Shown piece after piece: positions 26,045 through 35,136 of a stretch of 53,177 bases of DNA. Below the pieces are notes generated by a model. The model made no database searches, was not told the DNA's origin, and worked only from the letters and a program-made list of their open reading frames with translations. The first letter of the stretch is position 1. Each line of letters starts with the position of its first letter. Both the position numbers and the translations under genes were made by a program. This DNA is from Bacillota bacterium (GTDB lineage Bacteria; Bacillota; Sulfobacillia; JAJZYS01; JAJYTV01): positions 1-53,177 of the forward strand of contig JAJYSZ010000013.1 of NCBI GenBank assembly GCA_021793315.1, in the 5' to 3' direction.

Positions 26045-27802
26045 ATGCAAAGAGTCGGTGCGGGGACGCTTCGTGCCGCCGACGTGGATCGGCCTGTGCA
26101 AGTTGCCGGATGGGTGCATCGCGTAAGGGATCATGGTGGCGTGCTCTTCTTCGACCTTCGCGACCGCTCGGGCATCGTGCAGGTCGTCGTATCACCCCAG
26201 GACACGGCCTATGAGGTGGCGCAGGCCTTGCACCCCGAATGGGTCGTGGCGGTCGCAGGCACGGTGCACAAGCGCCAGAGCGGTGCCATCAACCCGAAGC
26301 TCCCGACAGGCGACATCGAGATCACCGATGCAAGCATCGAGGTCCTGGCGCAGGCGGACGTTCCGCCGCTCCTGCCCTCGGCCCAGGAATCGCCGGATGA
26401 GGCCCTGCGCCTGCGCTATCGCGTGCTGGACCTGCGGCGCCAGGAGATGCAGGAGAACCTCGCGCTGCGCCACCGCCTGCTGCAGGTGACGCGGCGCCAC
26501 CTCGACGAGGCGGGCTTCTACGAGCTCGAAACGCCGATGCTGACCCGCTCCACCCCGGAAGGCGCGCGGGACTTCCTCGTGCCGAGCCGGCTGCAGCCCG
26601 GTGCGTTCTACGCCCTGCCGCAGTCGCCGCAGCTCTTCAAGCAGCTCCTGATGGTGGCCGGCTTCGAACGCTACTTCCAGGTCGTGCGCTGCTTCCGCGA
26701 CGAGGACCTGCGCGCCGACCGCCAGCCCGAATTCACGCAGATCGATATCGAGATGTCGTTCGTCGAGCAGGAAGACGTGCTTGCGCTGGCGGAGGGCCTG
26801 ATGCAGGCCATCTGCGAAGCCGCGGACTGGCAGATTCAGCTGCCGTTGCCCCGCCTCAGCTACCAGGAGGCCATGCTCCGCTTCGGCTCGGACAAGCCCG
26901 ACCTGCGCATCCCTTGGGAGATTCAGGACCTTCAGGCGTTCACGGACGTCTTCAGCGTGCCCTTCCTGCGCAGTGCGGTCGAGGCGGGCGGCGTGCTGAG
27001 AGGGCTCAGGGCACCTGGCGCGGCCAGCCTGAGCCGCAAGCAGTGGGACGAACTCGGCCGGCAGATCGAGCGCTTCGGCTTCAAGAGCGTGCCGTACCTC
27101 GCCCTGCAGGGCGGCGAGCTCAAGGGCAGCCTCGCCAAAGGGGTCGACGCTGCCGCGTGGCCGCGTCTCAAGACGGCCCTCGACCTCCGGGACGGCGATG
27201 CCGCCCTGGTGCTCGCGGGTGACGACGAGGCGGTCAGCCTGGCGCTCGGCCAGCTGCGCCTGACGCTCGCCGACATGTTCGGCTGGCGCGCCAAGGAACA
27301 CCGACTGCTCTGGGTGACAGACTTCCCCTTGATGGAGTGGAGCGACGAGGAGGGCCGCGCCGTCTCGCGCCACCATCCGTTCACACATCCAAAGCCGGCC
27401 GACGTCGATCGCCTGGAGGCGGAGCCCCTCAAGGTGCGCGCCCAGGCCTACGACCTCGTCCTCGATGGGGTCGAGGTGGCAGGCGGGTCGATCCGTATTC
27501 ACGAGCGCGAACTCCAGGAGCGCGTCTTCCGTCTGCTCGGCCTGAGCGAGGAGGAAGCCCAGGGAAAGTTCGGCTTCCTGCTCGACGCCTTCCGCTTCGG
27601 TGCACCACCGCACGGTGGCGTCGCGTTCGGCTTCGACCGCCTCTGCATGCTGCTCGCGGGTGCTTCCAGCATCCGCGACGTCATCGCGTTCCCGAAGACG
27701 GCGAAGGGCACGGACCTTTTGACAGGCGCACCGGCCGAAGTGTCCACGCACCAGCTCGATGAGCTGCACCTGGAACTTCGGCCGGTGGATCGGAAGGCCT
27801 AG
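26045..27802 (+). CDS. aspS: Aspartate--tRNA(Asp/Asn) ligase
   Basis: 585 aa; VAGWVHRVRDHGGVLFFDLRDRSGIVQVV, RYFQVVRCFRDEDLRADRQPEFTQIDIEMSF, GAPPHGGVAFGFDRLCMLLAGASSIRDVIAFPKTAKG. Confidence 0.97.
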   Translation: MQRVGAGTLRAADVDRPVQVAGWVHRVRDHGGVLFFDLRDRSGIVQVVVSPQDTAYEVAQALHPEWVVAVAGTVHKRQSGAINPKLPTGDIEITDASIEVLAQADVPPLLPSAQESPDEALRLRYRVLDLRRQEMQENLALRHRLLQVTRRHLDEAGFYELETPMLTRSTPEGARDFLVPSRLQPGAFYALPQSPQLFKQLLMVAGFERYFQVVRCFRDEDLRADRQPEFTQIDIEMSFVEQEDVLALAEGLMQAICEAADWQIQLPLPRLSYQEAMLRFGSDKPDLRIPWEIQDLQAFTDVFSVPFLRSAVEAGGVLRGLRAPGAASLSRKQWDELGRQIERFGFKSVPYLALQGGELKGSLAKGVDAAAWPRLKTALDLRDGDAALVLAGDDEAVSLALGQLRLTLADMFGWRAKEHRLLWVTDFPLMEWSDEEGRAVSRHHPFTHPKPADVDRLEAEPLKVRAQAYDLVLDGVEVAGGSIRIHERELQERVFRLLGLSEEEAQGKFGFLLDAFRFGAPPHGGVAFGFDRLCMLLAGASSIRDVIAFPKTAKGTDLLTGAPAEVSTHQLDELHLELRPVDRKA

Positions 27803-28131
27803 CGGATCGCGGTCGGAATGAGCAGGTCCACGACGCCGATCACAAAGGCTGCGAGCAGGGCGCCGATTGCCGAGACGTGCATGCCTGGTACGACGAACTG
27901 CACGAGCCAGATCACCACCGCCGAAACCAGGAAGCCGACGATCCCGCGGCCATACGTCGAGTTGCGCCGACCCAGCATCAGCTCGATCAGGTAGCTCACC
28001 GCCGCGATCACCAGCGCCGCCACGAGCGCCTCGCCGAACGTCAGATGGCTGAAACCCGGCACGATGTAGCCGACCAGCATCAGGACGATCGCCGCGACGA
28101 TGAATCGGACGACGGTGCCCATAAAGCGCAT
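27799..28131 (-). CDS. Small multi-TM membrane protein (phage-holin-4_2/YvlD-like)
   Basis: MRFMGTVVRFIVAAIVLMLVGYIVPGFSHLTFGEALVAALVIAAVSYLIELMLG..; GGAGGTG RBS upstream of 28131. Confidence 0.7.
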   Translation of the reverse strand: MRFMGTVVRFIVAAIVLMLVGYIVPGFSHLTFGEALVAALVIAAVSYLIELMLGRRNSTYGRGIVGFLVSAVVIWLVQFVVPGMHVSAIGALLAAFVIGVVDLLIPTAIR

Positions 28132-28234
28132 GCCGACACCTCCGCCAACTAGTTTCGGAAGCACGGGCGAAGGCTATGCGCCTCTTTGCTTGCAGGAGCG
28201 CCGCCGCAGAGCGCGTCAAGGTCCCAACGGCGCT

Positions 28235-28263
28235 TTGAACGGCTTCAGGTACGGTGCTATACT
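28235..28263 (+). promoter_or_regulatory. Sigma-A-type promoter TTGAAC-N17-TATACT driving the putative 6S RNA
   Basis: ttgaac ggcttcaggtacggtgc tatact. Confidence 0.65.
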
Positions 28264-28269
28264 GGCCCT

Positions 28270-28491
28270 CGCAGTCACCCGACCATGTGCGACCCCTTTA
28301 AGCAGTTTTGAGCCAACACCAAAACTGCGGGAGCCAGGATTCTTGCGATGGGAACGGCATGCCCCCATTTCGGGGAGCCTCGATGTCGCGAGGCCGGCAC
28401 CCACCTGCCTGAGGCAGGTTCAAAACGCGAGCGGGAACGGCATGGTGGGGTCTTCGGAACCTCCGCGCGAGCGGAGGTTCTTCGTCTGTCT
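28270..28491 (+). ncRNA. Putative 6S RNA (bsrA/ssrS-like)
   Basis: ~210-nt transcript unit between aspS and the next gene (6S-1 locus synteny in Bacillus). Rod-like pairing: ACCCGACCATG/CATGGTGGGGT, GTTTTGAGCC/GGTTCAAAAC, CTTGCGA/TCGCGAG, with an internal bubble; ends in a terminator hairpin. Not checked with a covariance model. Confidence 0.55.
28456..28491 (+). terminator. Terminator-like hairpin GAACCTCCGC-gcga-GCGGAGGTTC followed by TTCGTCTGTCT
   Basis: 10-bp perfect stem, U-rich but interrupted tail. Confidence 0.6.
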
Positions 28492-28522
28492 AGGCGAACT
28501 CATTACGTGGAGGGGATCCCAT

Positions 28523-29539
28523 TTGACAGACCTGCGCAGCGACACCGTGACGAAACCGACCGACGAAATGCGTGCCGCCATGGCCACAGCCGAAGTGGGC
28601 GACGATGTTTGGGGCGATGACCCCACCGTCAACCGTCTGGAGGCTGTGGCCGCCGAATGGCTCGGCAAGGAGGCGGCGCTGTTCGTCGCCAGCGGCACGA
28701 TGGGTAATCAGGTGGCCGTCATGACCCACTGCCGGCCAGGCGACGAGGTTCTGGTGGAGGCCGAGGCGCACGTCTACTGGTACGAGGTCGGGGGCATCGC
28801 CCGCCTCGCGGGGGCACAGCCCAGACCGATCACGACGCCGGACGGCATCCTTACGCCGGAGCTCGTCCAAGGGGCCGTGCGCGAGGAGAACATCCACTAC
28901 CCGACGCCGCGCCTTCTGTGCCTTGAAAACACCCATAACCGCGCGGGCGGCAAGGTACACCCTGTCGCCGAGTTCAGGGCTGTCGTCGACCTTGCGCATA
29001 GCCTCGGGCTCAAGGTGCACCTCGATGGCGCGCGCCTCGCGAACGCCGCGGTGGCCCAGGGCCTGCCGGTGGCCGAGGCCGCGGCCGGGGCCGACAGCGT
29101 GATGTGCTGCCTCTCGAAGGGGCTCTGCGCACCGGTGGGTTCCGTGCTCGCGGGCTCGCGCGAGTTCATCGCCGAAGCACGCAAAAACCGCAAGGTCCTG
29201 GGCGGCGGCATGCGGCAGGCGGGCATTCTGGCCGCCGCGGGGCTGCTTTCGATCGAGAAGATGGTTGCGCGGCTGCGGGAGGACCATCAGCTCGCCAGGG
29301 ACATCGCGGCCGCCCTGCAGGACGTGCCCCATATCACCTGCGATCCCGCCAAGGTGGAGACCAACATGGTGCAGGTGGACCTCGATCGCCCGGCGGGTCC
29401 TGTCGTCGATGCCCTTGCCCGAGAAGGGGTGCTGTGCGGAACGTCGGGCCCGAGGCGCATTCGCCTCGTGACCCACCACGACGTGGCGGGCGTCCGCCCT
29501 CAGGATATCGCCAAGGCGTTCAGGACCGCCCTCGCCTGA
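28523..29539 (+). CDS. ltaE: Low-specificity L-threonine aldolase
   Basis: TTG start after [89 protein letters not shown]. Confidence 0.93.
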   Translation: MTDLRSDTVTKPTDEMRAAMATAEVGDDVWGDDPTVNRLEAVAAEWLGKEAALFVASGTMGNQVAVMTHCRPGDEVLVEAEAHVYWYEVGGIARLAGAQPRPITTPDGILTPELVQGAVREENIHYPTPRLLCLENTHNRAGGKVHPVAEFRAVVDLAHSLGLKVHLDGARLANAAVAQGLPVAEAAAGADSVMCCLSKGLCAPVGSVLAGSREFIAEARKNRKVLGGGMRQAGILAAAGLLSIEKMVARLREDHQLARDIAAALQDVPHITCDPAKVETNMVQVDLDRPAGPVVDALAREGVLCGTSGPRRIRLVTHHDVAGVRPQDIAKAFRTALA

Positions 29540-30001
29540 TTCCTGATAAGGATCTGCGCGTCGGGCTGGGATGTACGCGTGGTTTGCGCGGTCTTTCCCA
29601 AGTTGGCCGAGCAGGGCGGCGACGCCGCCGTTAGGCAGGCTACCCGCTCTACCGCGGTCTTCTTGCTGGTCGGCGAGGGGCCGCTGGGGATGGCGTTCGG
29701 CATCGACGCCTTTCGCGGGAACTGGTGGATCGGCCGCGGCGCGGCGAAACCGGGAGCGGATCACCCCGCCTGCGCGAATGCCTTCTGCGTCGTCGAGCCT
29801 GGGCGTGCTCCCAGGCTCGCGCACCGTGGCATAGGCACCCTCGAGAGCCTGCTCAGAGCGCGACGCAGGCCGCGAGTCTTGGCGCGTTTCGCTTCTGCCT
29901 GCGTCACGGCTGGACGGTGCGGCACGCAGGCTTTGCGTTGCAGGAACCGTTCTCTGTGCCCGGCTGGCAGCCGAGCGCGGACGCACCCGGACACTTGTCG
30001 C

Positions 30002-30051
30002 GGCACATGACGAAGGCCATGCCGAGCGGGGCATGGCCTTCGTCATGTGCC
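30002..30051. repeat. 22-bp perfect inverted repeat with 6-nt loop
   Basis: GGCACATGACGAAGGCCATGCC-gagcgg-GGCATGGCCTTCGTCATGTGCC read directly. Confidence 0.9.
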
Positions 30052-30066
30052 AGGAGAGGCGGCGGA

Positions 30067-30876
30067 TCAGGGTTGGGCAGGGCAGGCTCTTAGAACCCAC
30101 GCCCCGCTGCCAGGCACCTCGTCGAGGAGTCCAAGCGCCTGGCGCAGCACGAAGAGCTGCGATGCGGGATCCTGGGCCACACCGATCAGCTGGCCGTCGC
30201 GGTGGGTCACCCGGAGCGCCCGCGGCGGCCGGACGAGCTCCAGGCGTTTCGGCATGTTGCCGATCACCACCGTGGCAATGCCCCGGGACTCGAGCAATCT
30301 GGCGATCAGTCCCCCGGACTGATGGCAGAGCGGTCAGACGGGGACGATCAAGGCGATGTCCACGCCCTCTGCGCGCAAGCCGCTCCAGATCGCCTCACCG
30401 GCCTCGCGCACGAGGCCGATCGCGTCGGTGCAATAGCCGTCGATCGCATAGCCGGTGGCCGCGAGCGAGCCAATCTCCCCGAGTTCACGGAGCTCGGCGA
30501 GCCGCGCCGCGGGCCAGAGCACGTTGGGGTCGCGCCGCACGGGGCCCTCATCGTAGTGGCCATGCGCGATCGAGAAGCGCGCGTCCGTGGCAAGGGGCAA
30601 CGCCCGCATGCCCGTATCGCCGCAAAGTCCCCGCCAACGGAATGGGGCCGCGTCCGGCGGGTAAAAGCCAGCCGTGCTCACGAGGCCGACTCGGCTCTGC
30701 GCCGGAACCGGCGGCGGGTCGACGAAAGGAGGCGGTCCGTTCACGACGCGGGGATAGCTCTTGAAGAAGAGATCCGAGTCCTCCGTCGCGATGGCGGCCT
30801 GCACCTCCGGCTGGGCCAGAAAGGCCCGATAGCGCTGCTCCCAATCCTGGGGCAGCACCTCGCGGTGATCGTCCAT
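30067..30876 (-). CDS. GrdB-like (glycine/sarcosine/betaine reductase selenoprotein B family) protein; in-frame TGA at 30334-30336 read as Sec
   Basis: Frame is open on both sides of TGA: ..RAEGVDIALIVPV-U-PLCHQSGGLIARLLESRGIATVVIGNMPKRLELVRPPRALRVTHRDGQLIGVA..; UxxC motif; N-terminal SRVGLVSTAGFYPPD and SIAHGHYD as in the GRDB family; SECIS-like hairpin just 3' of the TGA. Confidence 0.82.
30305..30323 (-). promoter_or_regulatory. bSECIS-like hairpin ATCAGTCC-GGG-GGACTGAT
   Basis: Perfect 8-bp stem with GGG loop beginning 10 nt after the TGA on the minus strand. Confidence 0.72.
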
Positions 30877-31215
30877 CGCTCCTCCTCCTCTGCGTCAGAT
30901 CGCGTGCACCCTTGCGGCTAGGATCCCCGCCTGCGCCCTGGGGCCGCCGCGCAGCCGGCCTGCCGGAAATGCTCGCGAGGCGCTCCACCTTCGCCGGCCG
31001 TCAGGTTCCCTGCGGGCAGGCTGAGGCTTGTCCCGGATGCCAGGTGCCCAGGTTGACCTCCCGCACGAAGCCGCCGCCCTGCTCCCAGAGACCCTCGAGC
31101 GACTGAGCACGCTCGGGGACACCTGGACTGCCAGCCTGATCGCCGCGAGGGCGCGAACTCTCATGTGCATCTCGCAGTCCAAGGAGGCGAAAAGATGGAC
31201 GCACGGGGGCACACC

Positions 31216-31271
31216 CCAGAACAAAGGCGCCTGCAGGCCGGGTCTCCTGGACCCTTGGCCCGCAGGCGCCT
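31216..31271 (-). terminator. Rho-independent terminator of the suf-Rieske-Rrf2 operon
   Basis: AGGCGCCTGC...GCAGGCGCCT stem with inner GGCC/GGCC and GGGTC/GACCC pairing; minus-strand tail TTTGTTCT; 25 nt after the Rrf2 stop. Confidence 0.7.
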
Positions 31272-31295
31272 GGCCGCCCACTGCGGCCGACGGGG

Positions 31296-31706
31296 TCAGA
31301 CACGCTCCGAAGCGGCCTCTGCCAGGGACATCTGGCCCAAGGTGTCCTCGATCGAGTCCTGCAGCCGCTGCCAAACCTTGCGGGTGTAGCAGCGGTCCTG
31401 CCGCACGCAGCCGGGGCCCTCGTCGTCAAGGCAGTCGTAGGGCGCCAGTGACCCCTCAAGCAGCCGGATCACGTCTCCGACGCGGATGTCCTCGGCCGCC
31501 CGCGCCAAGCGGTAGCCACCCTTTGCGCCGCGCACGCTCACAACGAACCCCGCGCGCCGCAACTCGACAAAGATCTGCTCGAGATACTGTTCGGAAATCC
31601 CTTCGTCCTCGGCGATCACCCGTAGCGGCACCGGCTGGTCTCCCTGCCGGTGCACGAGCGACACCAGAGCCCGCAGGCCGTATTCGCTGCGCGTGCTCAG
31701 TCGCAT
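31296..31706 (-). CDS. Rrf2 family transcriptional regulator with IscR-like Cys cluster (suf-linked)
   Basis: MRLSTRSEYGLRALVSLVHRQGDQPVPLRVIAEDEGISEQYLEQIFVELRRAGFVVSVRGAKGGYRLAR..CLDDEGPGCVRQDRCYTRKVW. Confidence 0.92.
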   Translation of the reverse strand: MRLSTRSEYGLRALVSLVHRQGDQPVPLRVIAEDEGISEQYLEQIFVELRRAGFVVSVRGAKGGYRLARAAEDIRVGDVIRLLEGSLAPYDCLDDEGPGCVRQDRCYTRKVWQRLQDSIEDTLGQMSLAEAASERV

Positions 31707-31725
31707 GGCGCTCCCCCCTCGCTCC

Positions 31726-32061
31726 CTACTCGTAGTCGTCGTCCTCGCTCGCCGGTTCGTAGCCGACCAGGACCTGGCCCGCCTCGACACGCACCGGGTG
31801 TACCGCCACCGCCTCCACCACCGGCAGGTGGACAGGCCTGCCGGTGGGGATGTCGAACTGACCGCCGTGCAAGGGACAGGTGACGATGCGTCCGTTCACC
31901 TTGCCTTCGGAGAGCGACGCGTAGGCGTGCGTGCAGGTATCGTCGATGCAGTAGACCTGCCCGCCCACGCGGAAGAGCGCAACCGGTTCTCCACCGACGA
32001 GGCGGCGCAGGGCGTGCCCCTCCTGAACCTCCTCGTCCCGCGCCACCGCGGTGAACTCCAT
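31726..32061 (-). CDS. Rieske [2Fe-2S] ferredoxin-like protein
   Basis: 111 aa with CTHAYASLSEG..CPLHGGQFDIPTG. Confidence 0.92.
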   Translation of the reverse strand: MEFTAVARDEEVQEGHALRRLVGGEPVALFRVGGQVYCIDDTCTHAYASLSEGKVNGRIVTCPLHGGQFDIPTGRPVHLPVVEAVAVHPVRVEAGQVLVGYEPASEDDDYE

Positions 32062-32076
32062 GTCAGGCCTCCTGCC

Positions 32077-33480
32077 TCAGCCGACCGATCCTACCATCTC
32101 GAGCTTGATCAGGCGGTTCATCTCCACGGCGTACTCCATCGGCAGTTCCTTGGTGAACGGCTCGATGAAGCCCATCACGATCATGCGCGTGGCATCTTCC
32201 TCCGTCAGCCCGCGGCTGCGCAGGTAGAAAAGCTGCTCCTCCGAGACGCGGGAGACCGTCGCCTCGTGCTCCATCGTCACGCGGTTGTCGAGCACCTCGT
32301 TGGTCGGGACGGTGTCGGCCTGCGAGCCCTCGTCGAAGATGAGGGTGTCGCAGTTCACCTTGGCCTTGGATCCCTTGACATCCTTGCCGAAGTGGACGAG
32401 ACCGCGATAGGTCGTCTTGCCGCCACCGCGGGAGATCGACTTCGAGATGATGGTCGAGGTGGTGTTCGGCGCCAGGTGGAGCGCCTTGGCTCCCGCGTCC
32501 TGGTGCTGGCCCTTGCCGGCCACCGCGATCGACAGCACGTGGGCGTGCGCGCCTTCCCCGACCATATAGACGGACGGGTACTTCATCGTGAGCTGCGATC
32601 CGATGTTGCCGTCGATCCACTCCATGGTCGCGTGCTCATGGGCCACGGCCCGCTTCGTGACGAGGTTGTAGACGTTCGGCGCCCAGTTCTGGATCGTCGT
32701 GTAACGGCAGCGGGCGCCCTTCTTGACGACGATCTCGACCACCGCCGAGTGCAGGCTGGACTCCGTGTAGATCGGGGCCGTGCAGCCCTCGACGTAGTGG
32801 ACCATGGCGTCCTCGTCGACGATGATCAGCGTGCGCTCGAACTGCCCCATCTGCGAGGCGTTGATGCGGAAATAGGCCTGGAGCGGCACCTTCGCCTCGA
32901 CGCCCTTCGGGACGTAGATGAAGCTGCCCCCGGACCAGACGGCCGAGTTGAGGGCCGCGAACTTGTTGTCCTCGGGCGGAATCACCGTGCCGAAGTACTC
33001 GCGGAAGAGCTCCGGGTACTCCCGGAGCGCGGAGTCCGTGTCGAGGAACACGATGCCCATCGCCTCGAGATCGTGGCGAATATTGTGGTAGACGACCTCC
33101 GAGTCGTACTGGGCCGACACCCCGGCGAGGAACTTGCGTTCCGCCTCGGGGATGCCCAGCTTCTCGAAGGTGTCCTTGATCTCTTGCGGCACCTCGTCCC
33201 AGGTGCGCCCCTTCTCGTCCATCGGCCGCACGTAGTAGGTGATCTCGTCGAAGTTGAGGTGTGAGAGGTCGCCGCCCCACTTCGGCATCGGCTTCTGCTG
33301 GAAGATCTCGAGGCTTCTCAGGCGGAAGTCGCGCATCCAGTCCGGCTCGCCCTTCATCTCCGAGATCGCCTCGACCACCTTGCGCGTCAGGCCCTTCTCG
33401 GTGCGGAACACCGAGATGTCGCGCTCGTGGAACCCGTACTGGTATTCCTCGACGCCAGTGATGTCTGGCCTCTGGCTCAC
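32077..33480 (-). CDS. sufB: Fe-S cluster assembly protein SufB
   Basis: GTG start overlapping the sufU stop; [74 protein letters not shown]. Confidence 0.96.
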   Translation of the reverse strand: MSQRPDITGVEEYQYGFHERDISVFRTEKGLTRKVVEAISEMKGEPDWMRDFRLRSLEIFQQKPMPKWGGDLSHLNFDEITYYVRPMDEKGRTWDEVPQEIKDTFEKLGIPEAERKFLAGVSAQYDSEVVYHNIRHDLEAMGIVFLDTDSALREYPELFREYFGTVIPPEDNKFAALNSAVWSGGSFIYVPKGVEAKVPLQAYFRINASQMGQFERTLIIVDEDAMVHYVEGCTAPIYTESSLHSAVVEIVVKKGARCRYTTIQNWAPNVYNLVTKRAVAHEHATMEWIDGNIGSQLTMKYPSVYMVGEGAHAHVLSIAVAGKGQHQDAGAKALHLAPNTTSTIISKSISRGGGKTTYRGLVHFGKDVKGSKAKVNCDTLIFDEGSQADTVPTNEVLDNRVTMEHEATVSRVSEEQLFYLRSRGLTEEDATRMIVMGFIEPFTKELPMEYAVEMNRLIKLEMVGSVG

Positions 33481-33923
33481 TTCGGATCTCCCCCTTCCGA
33501 CTCCATCCGGTCGACCGCCTGCTGAAAGGCATTCATGATGAGCGTTGCGCACTTGACACGCGCCGGAAACTTGGAGACGCCCTCCAGGGCCTCCAGGTCA
33601 CCAAGGACGCTCCTGTCTGCGTCCCTGCGCCGGAGAAGGTCCTTGAAGCTCTCCGCGATGCGCCGCGCTTCCTCCAGCTTCTTGCCGCGCACGCGGTCGA
33701 CGAACATGGAGGCTGCCGCCATGCTGATCGAGCAGCCCTGTCCCTCGAATGCCACATCCCGCACGACGCCGTCCTCGTCGACCAGCACGTCGAGATGCAG
33801 CTCGTCGCCGCAGCTCGGATTGTGAAGGCCCACCGAGAGCGTCGGGTGCGCGAGATGCCCATGATGACGAGGGTTCTGGTAGTGGTCCATGACCACCTGG
33901 CGGTAGATGTCATCCAGCGACAC
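33477..33923 (-). CDS. sufU: Fe-S cluster scaffold/sulfurtransferase SufU
   Basis: [64 protein letters not shown]. Confidence 0.95.
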   Translation of the reverse strand: MSLDDIYRQVVMDHYQNPRHHGHLAHPTLSVGLHNPSCGDELHLDVLVDEDGVVRDVAFEGQGCSISMAAASMFVDRVRGKKLEEARRIAESFKDLLRRRDADRSVLGDLEALEGVSKFPARVKCATLIMNAFQQAVDRMESEGGDPK

Positions 33924-35136
33924 GGCGGAAGAACTCCTTTGCGGCCGCGACGGCAGCCAGCAGCTGCTGCACGTCGTCGGCGTCATTGTAGAGATAGAAG
34001 GACGCCCGGGCTGTCGATGCGGCGCCGAGGCGACGCATCAGCGGCTGGCAGCAGTGGTGCCCTGCCCGCACGCAGACGCCGTCCGTGTCGAGCGCCGTGG
34101 CGACGTCGTGCGCATGCACGCCGTCGATGTTGAAGGTGACGACGCCGCTCTCGCGCCGCCCCCTTGGGCCGTAGACTGTCACTCCCTCGATGCGCCGCAG
34201 GCCATCCGCCGCCATGTTCGCAAGCTCGATATCACGGCGGTGGATCTCCTCGAGGCCCACATCCAGCAGGAAGCGCGCCGCGGCGCCCATGCCGACCGCA
34301 CCGGCGACGTTCGGCGTACCGCCTTCGAAGCGCCAAGGCGCCTCCTTGAAAGTAGCAGAAGTGAGCGTGACCTCCTCGATCATCTCACCGCCGTAATAGA
34401 CGGGAGGCATCTGCCGCAGGAGCTCCTTGCGGCCATAGAGCGCGCCGATCCCCGTCGGTCCGCACATCTTGTGGCCGGAGAAGGCGAGAAAGTCGATGTC
34501 GAGCTCCTTGACGTCGACGGGCATATGCGGCACAGATTGCGCGCCGTCCACGGCCAGGACGGCCCCTGCCGCATGGGCGACGGCGGCGATGCGCGCGATG
34601 TCCGTCACGGTGCCGAGCACATTGGAGACGTGGGCCAGGGCGACGACGCGGGTCCCCTGGTCGACCACGGCCGCCACCGCCTCCGGCGTAACCTGGCCGT
34701 CCTCGTCGAGCTCGACGAAGCGGAGCTCTGCACCGCGCTGGAGCGCGACCTGCTGCCACGGGAGGAGGTTCGAGTGGTGCTCCGCAGGGCTCGTCACGAC
34801 ATTCGTGCCCGGTCCCAGCACCACTTCGCCGTAGCTGCGAGCCAGCAGGTTGACAGACTCTGTCGTGCCGCGCGTGAAGATGATCTCCTCGGGCTCCGCG
34901 TGTACGAGCGCGGCCACGTCGGCCCGCGCGTCCTCATAATCCTGTGTGGCACGCGCCGCCAGGGCGTAGACCCCGCGGTAGACATTTGCGTTGTCCTCGA
35001 CGTAGTAGCGCCGCACGGCGTCCAGTACCACCTGCGGCTTCTGCGCGGTGGCCGCGGAATCAACATAGCAGAGGCGCTTGCCGTTCTCGGTGCGCCCCAG
35101 CAAGGGAAATTCCGAACGCAGTACGGCCAGGTTCAT
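33910..35136 (-). CDS. sufS: Cysteine desulfurase SufS
   Basis: 408 aa; YVDSAATAQKPQVVLDAVRRYY, FTRGTTESVNLLARSYG, FSGHKMCGPTGIGALYGRKELL, RAGHHCCQPLMRRLG. Confidence 0.95.
   Translation of the reverse strand: MNLAVLRSEFPLLGRTENGKRLCYVDSAATAQKPQVVLDAVRRYYVEDNANVYRGVYALAARATQDYEDARADVAALVHAEPEEIIFTRGTTESVNLLARSYGEVVLGPGTNVVTSPAEHHSNLLPWQQVALQRGAELRFVELDEDGQVTPEAVAAVVDQGTRVVALAHVSNVLGTVTDIARIAAVAHAAGAVLAVDGAQSVPHMPVDVKELDIDFLAFSGHKMCGPTGIGALYGRKELLRQMPPVYYGGEMIEEVTLTSATFKEAPWRFEGGTPNVAGAVGMGAAARFLLDVGLEEIHRRDIELANMAADGLRRIEGVTVYGPRGRRESGVVTFNIDGVHAHDVATALDTDGVCVRAGHHCCQPLMRRLGAASTARASFYLYNDADDVQQLLAAVAAAKEFFRRVAG

Noticed and set aside
26192-28219. 675-aa minus-strand ORF opposite aspS
   Set aside because: Antisense artefact of GC-rich coding; no family resemblance.
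29545-30000. Short plus-strand ORFs (e.g. LLVGEGPLGMAFGIDAFRGNWWIGRGA)
   Set aside because: Frames are broken and no family was recognised; could be a decayed gene but unsupported.
30900-31215. Minus-strand fragments near LEGLWEQGGGFVREVNLGTWHPG upstream of the selenoprotein gene
   Set aside because: Looks protein-like but split over frames with no recognisable family; too weak to call.
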